Origin: Candidatus Agathobaculum merdipullorum
Lineage (GTDB): Bacteria; Bacillota; Clostridia; Oscillospirales; Butyricicoccaceae
Direction of reading: 5' to 3'
Assembly (NCBI GenBank): GCA_019115185.1
Contig: DXDZ01000022.1
Location: 1 to 49,183 of the forward strand
DNA length: 49,183 bases
Part shown: positions 19,071 to 28,211 of the stretch, piece after piece
Position numbering within the stretch: position 1 is the stretch's first letter
Layout of the letters: every line of letters begins with the position of its first letter
Translations under genes and position numbers: made by a program
Notes under the pieces: model-generated
Told to the model about the DNA's origin: nothing
Seen by the model: the letters and a program-made list of their open reading frames with translations, nothing else
The model's database searches: none

Positions 19071-22000
19071 ATGAAAAGAAAGGGTTTGGCCATGCTGCTG
19101 ACACTGGCCATGCTGCTGGGGATGCTGCCAACCGCAGCGCTGGCGGCAGGACCAGAAGATCAATGGGAGATCCAACCGGAGCAGACGGTGGAAGTGGAGA
19201 CGGTCGCCGTCGATACATCGGACGTTGACCTGCCGGACAACGACGAGCTGTTCACAGAGTATGTGCAGCAGCTGCTGTACCCGGAGTACGGTGGTGCATC
19301 GCTGTTTGGAAACTACGGTGAGCAAGTGCTGTCCGAGTCACAGCAGGCAGTCTATGAGAAACTGAAAAGTGAAATCGAAAGGGTTGCTAAAAACGGCGGC
19401 TCGACACAGTTTTATACAGGGCAAGATCAATATATCACTTTAACATGGGATACGAGCGAAACAGAGGCAGATAAGCTAACATCAGAATTATCAATCCATG
19501 TTGGTAAGATTTTGGACTGCTTGATGATTGATTGTCCATATGAGCTATACTGGTATGATAAAACGAGTGGCGCTGGTTTTCATTATAACTATATGAAGAA
19601 TATAGAAGGTAATGGAAAAACGGCATCGGCTAAAATTGGTAATTTTCGATTTGCCGTGGCGCAGGATTATCAGGATACCGGTAATCAATATAGCGTGAGC
19701 AGTGACAAAATTGATACGGTAACGGCTGCAATCGCAACAGCAGACGAGATTGTTGCGAATAACAAAGGCAAATCCGACTACGAAAAGCTGGAGGCTTACA
19801 AAAATGAAATTTGCAAGTTGACTGAGTATAATCATACAGCCGCTGATGATGATAGCACACCATACGGCGACCCGTGGCAGCTGATCTATGTGTTTGACGA
19901 CGACCCTGGCACTATGGTCGTTTGTGAGGGCTATTCCAAGGCGTTTCAGTATCTGTGCGATCAGTCGCAATTCACGAATGCAACTTGTTACACGGTTGAT
20001 GGCACAATGAGCGGTGGTACAGGTGAAGGCGGCCATATGTGGAACATCGTCAAGCTGGACGGAAACAACTATCTGGTCGATGTGACCAACAGCGATGCAG
20101 GCACGGTTGGTGCAGACGGTGGGCTGTTCCTTGATGCACCTCAACAAGGCGGCAGCATGGAAACTGGTTATACCTTCACTGCGGGTGGCAAAAGCATTCA
20201 ATATACTTATGATGAGGATAGCAAGAGTCTGTATGGCGAAAGCATTCTTGAGCTGTCGGAGACGGGTTATCAGCAGCAGACATCACTCTCCGGCACGGTG
20301 ACGATTGAGGGCGAGGCGAAGATCGGCGTAGAATTGATGGCGAAAACGGATGGTATGCCCGAAGATGCGGTGCCAAGTTATCAGTGGTATCGAGACGACA
20401 CGAAGATTGATGGCGCGACTGAACAGACTTACACCCCCGTTGCGGCGGATGCAGGCAAAACTCTTAAAGTTGAGGTCATGGCGGAAAACTATTCCGGCAG
20501 TGTTTTTAGCGATCCGACCACTGCCGTAGAGAAAAAGGATGCGCCAGAAGCTCCGGCAGAGTTCTCTGCGACAGAGATTACAGAAACATCTATTACTGTT
20601 ACGCCAAATGATGCTTGGGAGTACCGTTTGGGGACAGATGGTGCTTGGCAAAAATCCAATACTTTTTCCAATTTAACTGCCAAGACGGAATATCAGATTT
20701 ATGTCCGTATAGCGGAAACAGAGGATACCAAGGCGTCTGAGGCTTCCCAGCCGCTGTCGGTTACCACTAAGACGGCGAAAACGGTAACGGGCCTTGAAAT
20801 CACAGCTCCACCAACCAAGATAGAATATATCGCAGGCGAGAGCTTTGATCCGACCGGTATGGTGGTCAAGGCAACCTATGATGACGGCACGACCAATGAG
20901 AATTTTACGGGTTACACCGTTGTAAACGGTGACAACCTGCAAAAAGGCACCATATCGATCACTATTCAGGCGGACAGTGCATCGGTAGAGGTAGCAATCA
21001 CGGTGAAGGGCGTTTTAACAGAAAACGACTTTACCTATATGGTCCCCGCAGATCTGACCTATGATGGACAGCCCAAACAGGCGCAAGTACAGGAGAAAAG
21101 CGAGATTACCGGTATTGGTGCAATCACGGTCAAGTATAATGGCAGTGAAACCGCGCCCACGGACGCAGGCACGTATACGGTGACCTTTGATGTAGCAGAG
21201 GGCGCAGACTATGCCGCGGCAACCGGACTGTCCGCAGGCTCGTTCACCATTGCCAAGGCCACGCCGACCATTACCGCGAAGGACTTGTCGGTTATGATAA
21301 ACCAATCGACTGCATTGGATGCGTCGATTGATCCGGTTGGTTTAACGTTATCTTATGAAAGTAAGGATACCGGCATTGCCACAGTCAACCAAGACGGCAA
21401 TGTAACCGGTAAGGCGGTTGGCAGCACCACCATTACGGTTTCCTGCGAGGGTGACAACAACTACAATGCCACAGAGAAAACCGTGCAGGTGACGGTGACG
21501 GATAAGACACCGATTGAAGTGACGTTTACTGCTCAGAACGAAAGCAAGCAGTACACCGGGGTCGGTTATAAACTGGGTGAACAGTTCAACGAGGCGACGG
21601 TGGCCGATGGCAAAACCGCAAAATACCGTTACAACGATCAGGAGTATGATACGCTGGCCGAGCTGCCTGCGGTAACGACTGCTGGCGTTTATACCGTCAC
21701 AGCGTTCTACTCGGATGAAACCTATTACGGCGAACAGTCGGCTACCTTTACCATCACGAAAGCAGATCAGGCCAAGCTGACGATCAGCAGCGCGAATACA
21801 GTCACCTTTGGTCAAACGCTCACATTGAGCGCCGAGGGTGGCTCGGGCACCGGCGCGGTCATTTATACCATCACGCCCGATACCGGCAGTGCAATTGTCA
21901 GCGGCAATGTGCTGACCCCGACCAAGGCGGGTACCGTGACGGTTACCGCCACCAAGGCTGGGGATGACAACTATAACGAAACGACTGCTGCGCAGACAGT

Positions 22001-24020
22001 CACCATCAGCAAGGCGGATGCGACGGAAGTTGTAAAAACCGCTTCCGGTACGGTAGCAGTCGGTATCGTTGGTTCGGTCACGCTGCCCGCCGTGCCGGAC
22101 GGCGCAGCCTATGGTCAGCCGACTACCGAAGCGGATGCCGTCACGATATTGAAGTTGGAAGGCAACAAGCTGACTTACACTGGCGACAGCAATGTGAAAG
22201 ACGGTTCAGTGTATGTGGTTACCATTCCGGTTAGCAGCGGTGATAATTATAACGCCTATACCATCACCGTGACGCTGACCGGCAGCAATAAGATCATGCC
22301 GACTCTGACGGTCAATCCGATCAACGTTACCTATACCGGTAAGGATGTGCCTGCGTCGGCAATCGTTGGCACGGCCAAGGATGGCGATAAGACGGTATCC
22401 GGCACATGGAGCTGGGGTACCGGTAAATCCGTCCCGAAGAACGTGGCAGACAGCGGCTCGTATGAAGTATGCTTCATGCCGGACGATAAAGCGTATCTTT
22501 CCGGCACGACAACCGTGCAGGTGACCATTGCCAAGGCCACACCGACCGGCGCGCCCAAGTACACGTCGATCACCTCCAGCGGAAAAACGCTGGCTGATGC
22601 CAGCCTGACCACGACCGGTGGCACGTTCAGCGTGTCCGGTACGGTCGCATGGGAGCAGGCGACAACCACGGAAGTGACGGCAAACACTTCTTACAAGTGG
22701 GTATTTACACCCAGCGATACCGCAAACTATAACACCCTGAGCGGCTCGATCACGCTGTGGGAGCGCTCGACGGACAGCGGTTCCAGCACGGTTTCGCAGC
22801 CCTCGACCAGCGGCGGCACTTCTACCGTCATCATGGATGTGGATTCGTATTTGTCCGGCTCGACGGCCAGCGTTACGATTTCCACCTCTACCATGAACAC
22901 CGCGGTGAACCGAGTGCTCAACGCCGCCGATAGGAACGACACGGACCCGGTTGTCGTGATCAGCGTGGATACGTCCAGCCGTGCGGACAGCGTGAAAGTC
23001 ACGTTGCCGGTATCTTCGCTGGAAAAGCTCAGTGAGTACGCCTATGCAACGCTAACGATTGATTCGGATGTTGCCGAGGTGACGCTTGACAGCGACGCGA
23101 TTGATGCAGTGGCTTCGCAGGCGGGCAGCATGATTACACTGAATGTTGCAGCTGTGGACACCAGTGAGCTGACCAGCCGTCAAAGACAGGTTGTGGGCAG
23201 CGCGCCGGTATTTGATCTGTCCTTCAAGAGCGGCAGCACAACTATTTCCGATTTTGATGGCGGTTATGTGACGGTCACGCTGCCGTATACGCTTAAGTCC
23301 GGTCAGACTGCGGACGGCATTGTCGTTTGGTATATGGACAACAGCGGCAACCTGACCGCTTGCGATACGTCCTATAATACCAGCCGCCGTAAGGTGACGT
23401 TTACCACCACGCACTTTTCCAAGTATGTCATCGGCTATGAAGAGCAGGAACAGCAGCCGATCTGGAGCAACCGTTACTCGGATGTGTACAGCGGCGCATG
23501 GTATTACGATGCGGTGCAGTTCGTCACGGATAAGGGCCTGATGAACGGCACGACGACCACGCGCTTTGCACCAGACGAGACGACTACCCGCGCGATGATC
23601 GTTACGATCCTGTGGCGGCAGGCTGGCAGCCCGTCGAGCGGCAGCGGGACGCGATTCAATGATGTAGACCCATCCATGTGGTATGGTAGCGCCGTGCGCT
23701 GGGCAGCGGAAAACAATATCGTCACCGGCTACGGCGACGGTCTGTTCGGTCCGAAGGATAGGATTACCCGCGAGCAGATGGCGGCCATCCTGTATCGCTA
23801 TGCGCAGTATAAGGGCTATTCGGTCGGCACGACCGGCAGTCTGGGCGGCTTTGCGGATGCAAACCGCATCAGCGATTACGCAACCGCGGCATTCTATTGG
23901 ATCTGCGGTCGCGGCATTATGGAAGGAACTACGGCCACTACGCTTGGTCCGGCGGAGTATTCCACCCGCGCGCAGGTCGCAACCATCCTGATGCGCTTCT
24001 GCAACGAGTACGATCTGTAA
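19071..24020 (+). CDS. Large secreted surface protein: transglutaminase-like domain, Ig-like/MBG repeats, three C-terminal SLH domains
   Basis: Signal peptide MKRKGLAMLLTLAMLLGMLPTAALA; CEGYSKAFQYLCD...GHMWNIVKLDGNNYLVDVTNSD (Cys/His/Asp transglutaminase-like); repeated Ig-like modules; SLH modules YSDVYSGAWYYDAVQFVTDKGLMNGTTTTRFAPDETTTRA etc. Confidence 0.9.
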   Translation: MKRKGLAMLLTLAMLLGMLPTAALAAGPEDQWEIQPEQTVEVETVAVDTSDVDLPDNDELFTEYVQQLLYPEYGGASLFGNYGEQVLSESQQAVYEKLKSEIERVAKNGGSTQFYTGQDQYITLTWDTSETEADKLTSELSIHVGKILDCLMIDCPYELYWYDKTSGAGFHYNYMKNIEGNGKTASAKIGNFRFAVAQDYQDTGNQYSVSSDKIDTVTAAIATADEIVANNKGKSDYEKLEAYKNEICKLTEYNHTAADDDSTPYGDPWQLIYVFDDDPGTMVVCEGYSKAFQYLCDQSQFTNATCYTVDGTMSGGTGEGGHMWNIVKLDGNNYLVDVTNSDAGTVGADGGLFLDAPQQGGSMETGYTFTAGGKSIQYTYDEDSKSLYGESILELSETGYQQQTSLSGTVTIEGEAKIGVELMAKTDGMPEDAVPSYQWYRDDTKIDGATEQTYTPVAADAGKTLKVEVMAENYSGSVFSDPTTAVEKKDAPEAPAEFSATEITETSITVTPNDAWEYRLGTDGAWQKSNTFSNLTAKTEYQIYVRIAETEDTKASEASQPLSVTTKTAKTVTGLEITAPPTKIEYIAGESFDPTGMVVKATYDDGTTNENFTGYTVVNGDNLQKGTISITIQADSASVEVAITVKGVLTENDFTYMVPADLTYDGQPKQAQVQEKSEITGIGAITVKYNGSETAPTDAGTYTVTFDVAEGADYAAATGLSAGSFTIAKATPTITAKDLSVMINQSTALDASIDPVGLTLSYESKDTGIATVNQDGNVTGKAVGSTTITVSCEGDNNYNATEKTVQVTVTDKTPIEVTFTAQNESKQYTGVGYKLGEQFNEATVADGKTAKYRYNDQEYDTLAELPAVTTAGVYTVTAFYSDETYYGEQSATFTITKADQAKLTISSANTVTFGQTLTLSAEGGSGTGAVIYTITPDTGSAIVSGNVLTPTKAGTVTVTATKAGDDNYNETTAAQTVTISKADATEVVKTASGTVAVGIVGSVTLPAVPDGAAYGQPTTEADAVTILKLEGNKLTYTGDSNVKDGSVYVVTIPVSSGDNYNAYTITVTLTGSNKIMPTLTVNPINVTYTGKDVPASAIVGTAKDGDKTVSGTWSWGTGKSVPKNVADSGSYEVCFMPDDKAYLSGTTTVQVTIAKATPTGAPKYTSITSSGKTLADASLTTTGGTFSVSGTVAWEQATTTEVTANTSYKWVFTPSDTANYNTLSGSITLWERSTDSGSSTVSQPSTSGGTSTVIMDVDSYLSGSTASVTISTSTMNTAVNRVLNAADRNDTDPVVVISVDTSSRADSVKVTLPVSSLEKLSEYAYATLTIDSDVAEVTLDSDAIDAVASQAGSMITLNVAAVDTSELTSRQRQVVGSAPVFDLSFKSGSTTISDFDGGYVTVTLPYTLKSGQTADGIVVWYMDNSGNLTACDTSYNTSRRKVTFTTTHFSKYVIGYEEQEQQPIWSNRYSDVYSGAWYYDAVQFVTDKGLMNGTTTTRFAPDETTTRAMIVTILWRQAGSPSSGSGTRFNDVDPSMWYGSAVRWAAENNIVTGYGDGLFGPKDRITREQMAAILYRYAQYKGYSVGTTGSLGGFADANRISDYATAAFYWICGRGIMEGTTATTLGPAEYSTRAQVATILMRFCNEYDL

Positions 24021-24075
24021 AAGCGAAATATGCATACTGCTTTTTATACTTATGTGATAAGCAGTCCACACTGAC

Positions 24076-24115
24076 AAAAAAACAGGCATCCACAAACTGT
24101 GGATGCCTGTTTTTT
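24076..24115. terminator. Intrinsic (bidirectional) terminator
   Basis: AAAAAAACAGGCATCCACAaacTGTGGATGCCTGTTTTTTC. Confidence 0.85.
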
Positions 24116-24170
24116 CATAAGTAAGATATCGAAGCTGGGGAAAATCCGTTATTGGGTTTTGTTGACACAC

Positions 24171-25945
24171 TCAATACTTGTCATAATACATATCAGACGG
24201 TTCAGACGGTGTTGCGGGTGTTACCGGTGCATAATCAGGAGTTTCTTGGATCTGATAGCCTGTGCTTGCATTTGCAATTTTGAATCTGCCGACCAATGTT
24301 TTAAGCATGCTGGCCTGACCGGACAGCTCCTCGCTTGCTGCTGCACTTTCCTCTGCCGTCGCAGAGTTGTTCTGCACTACGCTGGAAACCTGATCCAGTC
24401 CCTGTGCAATCTGGTCGGTTGCCTGCGCTTGTTCTGCAGAAGCCGTCGCAATTCGCTTAATAGATGCCACTACCTGATCCGCAGCCTCTACGGTTTCATC
24501 CAAAACCTTTGCTGCATCCGTTGCCAATGCACCGCCACGCTCCACGGCAGAGATAGAATTTTTAATCAGCTCCTGCGTATTCTGAGAGGCCTCCGCCGAT
24601 TTGCCTGCAAGGCTTCTTACTTCATCGGCTACAACAGCAAATCCCTTTCCAGCCGCTCCTGCGCGGGCGGCTTCCACCGCTGCATTCAAAGCAAGAATAT
24701 TGGTCTGGAACGCAATATCATCAATGGTTTTGATAATTCCCTGAATTTGATGCGAGGTCTGCTTGATCTCATCCATTGCCGTCATGAGTTCTTGCATTTT
24801 TGCTTGCTTTCATTGACTTTGGTGCCGGTAAGCATGGTTAAATTGTTGGCAGAATCCGTATCTTTCGCATTCTGATTGATTCTCATGCTGATTTCCTGCA
24901 CGGTTGCCGAAAGTTCCTCCACAGCGCTTGCCTGCTCCGTCGCACCTTGGCTCAGCGCCTGTGCGCCATTGGATACCTGATCTGCGCCCGAAGCAACCTG
25001 ATTGGAAGCAAGATCAATTTCCCGGAATGCATCGCTCAGAGATGTGCTGATTTTCTTCAGAGAAGTTTCAATTGCAGCCAAATCACCGATGTATGCAATA
25101 TCCATTTTGATATCCAAATCCCCTTGCGCTATTTGCAGCAATTTATTATGAATATCCTCGATGAATTCTTTCAAATGATCGCGCATCTGATGTACAGAAG
25201 AAACGAGCATTCCCAATTCCGAAGTATCTTCCTGCAGTTTGCCGCCGATCGACAGATTGCCCTTGGAAAATTCCAGCATTTCTTCCTGTATGATTTTAAG
25301 AGGACGGATTACTTTTTTCCTCGTGAACATAGTGCTGAAGAGTTGGAATACAATAATCAAGCAAACAATGATGATGACTACAATTTGCATAATGGACACA
25401 AGTGTTCGCTGTTGCTCGATTTCAGACGCAAGACGTGCCTGAAATGTCTCTACAAATTCATCCTGAAGAGATTGAATTCTGCTCAAATCCGAGCTGTAGT
25501 CCTCACCGAATACATATTCCAGCGCAGAGTCAATGTCTCCGACCATTGCCGAACTCATAGCGCTTTCTTCCAGCGGCACCAAAGTATTGGAGATCTGCGA
25601 CATCTCGGTTATGAGAGCCTTTTCCTCGTCCGTAATACCTACCTGCTCCATTTTGCTGTAGCCGGTTTCACGGTTTTGCAAATTATTTACTTCATTCTGG
25701 TAGTTATCGTGATAGATTGCTTCACCGGTAGCAGCACAGGCTCTTGCCTGCTCCGTTAAGTACCCGGAGGCATCCAAGAATTGTTGCGCCGCTGCTGTCA
25801 GTTCTTCTCCATTGCTATACATTTCCATCGCGCGATTGTTCATAGATGCCGATAATAAAAAAGAGATTGTCAGCAGGACAACCAGTGCAATAGTTCCCAA
25901 ATTTAACGCTGTGAGTAATGTTGATTGTTTGACTGCCTTTTTCAT
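24171..25945 (-). pseudogene. Methyl-accepting chemotaxis protein, single frameshift near 24797-24801
   Basis: ORF 24782-25969 (start MKKAVKQSTLL at 25945) ends ...[10 protein letters not shown] while ORF 24171-24797 continues [47 protein letters not shown]; the frames join at an A5 run (plus-strand T5 24797-24801). Confidence 0.85.
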
Positions 25946-25946
25946 A

Positions 25947-26189
25947 TTATTTAGCCCCCTTGGATTCAAATTTTAAAGCGGGATTTGCGTATTTCATATT
26001 CGCTTTCCTTCCCCCTCCTTTGATCTGACCCAGTAAAGAGGCGTTTTCAATGGCAATCATTGAAAATCCCCTTGTATTTTCAACGCGCAAGTTGATATAC
26101 GAAAAAGCAGAGTTTGTCTCTGCCTGAGAAAGTTTAAACCGCTGAAGCGCATTGCCTGGACTTTCTACATCGTTTTGCACAAATCTCAT
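25947..26189 (-). CDS. Small 80-aa protein of unknown function, operonic with MCP
   Basis: MRFVQNDVESPGNALQRFKLSQAETNSAFSYINLRVENTRGFSMIAIENASLLGQIKGGGRKANMKYANPALKFESKGAK; stop lies 1 nt before the MCP ATG. Confidence 0.5.
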   Translation of the reverse strand: MRFVQNDVESPGNALQRFKLSQAETNSAFSYINLRVENTRGFSMIAIENASLLGQIKGGGRKANMKYANPALKFESKGAK

Positions 26190-26376
26190 GCTATTAGTAT
26201 AAACCATCTTGTTCAAAAAGGACAATGGGTTTTTGACCAAATTTGTATCTAATGGGAGTACAATATGCAAGCCTTTACGGGCGAATTTGGAAAAGAATTG
26301 GAAGAAAAAGGTATTTACGAGATACTTTGAGAAAGGGAGGCATAGAATTCTATCAGAGTAGAAAGGAGACGGGTGC

Positions 26377-26490
26377 ATGAACCACACTAAGGCAAATGCG
26401 TGTTGGGTACAGCGCCGCGCCCTGCTCGAGCTGCTCGAGAACGTTATCGCAGCGCAGTTCGAGGCAGAAACGGTCGGGACGCCGGCATAG
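26377..26490 (+). CDS. Small 37-aa ORF immediately upstream of serine recombinase
   Basis: MNHTKANACWVQRRALLELLENVIAAQFEAETVGTPA with SD gaaaggag; below ORF-track cutoff. Confidence 0.5.
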   Translation: MNHTKANACWVQRRALLELLENVIAAQFEAETVGTPA

Positions 26491-26538
26491 GGCATTAGGA
26501 TCGCATGCAGGCGGAGAGTAGAAAGGAGGGAATACGCC

Positions 26539-28161
26539 ATGCGCGAAGTATCGGCCGCCTGCAGGGCGGTCTTGTATCTGCGGCTGAGCCGCGACGATGA
26601 CAACCCCGGGGAAAGCGAAAGCATCCAGAACCAGCGCAGCATGTTAAAGGCGTATGCAGAGCAGGAAGGGTTTTCTGTTGTCGGGGAGTACGTGGATGAT
26701 GGGTGGTCGGGCACCAGCTTTGACCGTCCGCGCTTTCAGGCCATGCTCCGTGATATGGAACAGCACCGGTTTGAGGTTGTACTGGTCAAGGACCTGTCGC
26801 GGCTGGGACGCGATTATATCCAGACTGGGCGGTATCTGGAGCTGGTGTTCCCGGAGCACGGTGTGCGGCTGATTGCGGTAGGGGACGGGATCGACACCGC
26901 GCGGGCGGATACGGACCTTGCACCGTTTCGCAACGTCATCAACGAAATGTATGCCCGCGATACCAGCCGCAAGATTCGCGGTGCGCTGCATGCTAAAATG
27001 CAGGCAGGCAAGTTTATCGGCAATTTTGCGCCATACGGGTATCAAAAAGACCCCAAAGACAAGAATCATCTGATACCAGACGAGCGGGCTGCGACCGTCG
27101 TGCGGCGGATCTTTGTTTGGGCGGCAGCGGGTAAGCGGTCTGCGGAGATCGCGCGGATGCTGAACGAGCGCGACGAGGTGCCGCCGGCTGTCTATCGCAC
27201 TTTGGCGCATCCGGGGCTCAACCCGGACCATTACTCCAAACGAAAGGCGTGGACCTCGGTGGGTGTCAGCCGTATGCTGCGAGATGTGGTCTATCTGGGT
27301 CATATCGCACAGGGGAAGACCGACAAAATCAGCTTCAAAAGCAAAAAGACCCGCGAAAGGCGGACGGATGAGTGGATCGTTGTCCCAAATCAGCACGAGC
27401 CGCTGGTTTCCAAACAGACATTTGCTGCGGTGCAGCGCCAGCGGTCTGCCCGCCGTTGTGACCGGAAAGGGGCGTTTTCCAATCTGTTTGCGGGGCTTGC
27501 CTTCTGCTTGGACTGCGGCAAGGCTATGTCCACGGTCGGCACGCGCAAAAAAGGCTCGGCGGCTAATCTGGCGTGCGGTGCGTACAAACTCCGGGGAGCA
27601 TCCGCCTGTTCCAATCATTTTATCTCGTATGAATCGCTTTTCCGCTGCGTATTGGAGGCGGTGCGGCGATATGTCTGCCTGTCTGAGGATGAGTGCAACG
27701 TATTGTTTGAGCGGCTGAACCGCCGTTTGCGATTGGACGAGCGGGGACAGGAAGCGGGGCGCGAGAGAGAACGGATGGCACGGGAGCTGGAGCGGGTTCA
27801 GCGTCTGGTTGCGCAGCTTTATGAAGATCGCACGGCGGGCAGGATTGGCGAGACGAACTTTTATCCGCTGCTCGAACGGTATGAGAGCAAGACGGCTGCG
27901 CTGGAGCAGCAGATCGACACGTTGCAGCCGGATAGCGGTGCGGAAAATTTGCAGCGGCTGCAGGAACGCTTGTGGGCAATCATTCGCCGCTATACGGATG
28001 TGGAGGAATTGACGCCGTCTCTGCTGTTTGAGCTGATCGAGCGGATTGAGATCGGGCAGGGTACATACGAAAAAACAGAGCAAGGCAGGGTCAAGCGGCA
28101 GAAGATCGTTATTCATTTTCGTTTTCTGCCCAAACCCTGTGAAATCGACTGGATAGAATAA
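26539..28161 (+). CDS. Large serine recombinase (resolvase + recombinase + zinc ribbon)
   Basis: AVLYLRLSRDDDNPGESESIQNQRSMLKAYAEQEGF...VKDLSRLGRDYIQTG...; zinc ribbon CLDCGKAM...C...C; long coiled-coil C-terminus. Confidence 0.96.
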   Translation: MREVSAACRAVLYLRLSRDDDNPGESESIQNQRSMLKAYAEQEGFSVVGEYVDDGWSGTSFDRPRFQAMLRDMEQHRFEVVLVKDLSRLGRDYIQTGRYLELVFPEHGVRLIAVGDGIDTARADTDLAPFRNVINEMYARDTSRKIRGALHAKMQAGKFIGNFAPYGYQKDPKDKNHLIPDERAATVVRRIFVWAAAGKRSAEIARMLNERDEVPPAVYRTLAHPGLNPDHYSKRKAWTSVGVSRMLRDVVYLGHIAQGKTDKISFKSKKTRERRTDEWIVVPNQHEPLVSKQTFAAVQRQRSARRCDRKGAFSNLFAGLAFCLDCGKAMSTVGTRKKGSAANLACGAYKLRGASACSNHFISYESLFRCVLEAVRRYVCLSEDECNVLFERLNRRLRLDERGQEAGRERERMARELERVQRLVAQLYEDRTAGRIGETNFYPLLERYESKTAALEQQIDTLQPDSGAENLQRLQERLWAIIRRYTDVEELTPSLLFELIERIEIGQGTYEKTEQGRVKRQKIVIHFRFLPKPCEIDWIE

Positions 28162-28193
28162 ACGGGACGTACTTGGATCGTACGTCCCGTTTA
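28160..28193. terminator. Terminator between recombinase and convergent deacetylase gene
   Basis: AAACGGGACGTAC-ttggatc-GTACGTCCCGTTT. Confidence 0.8.
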
Positions 28194-28211
28194 TTTCTAC
28201 CCATTGTGGGG

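Noticed and set aside
20750-22700. Repetitive-looking segment in the surface gene as a CRISPR or tandem DNA repeat
   Set aside because: Repetition is at the protein-domain level (Ig-like/MBG modules); no regular DNA repeat-spacer pattern.
24797-24801. Programmed -1 ribosomal frameshift in the MCP gene
   Set aside because: No canonical X_XXY_YYZ heptamer in the correct frame and no obvious stimulatory structure; a simple indel is more likely.
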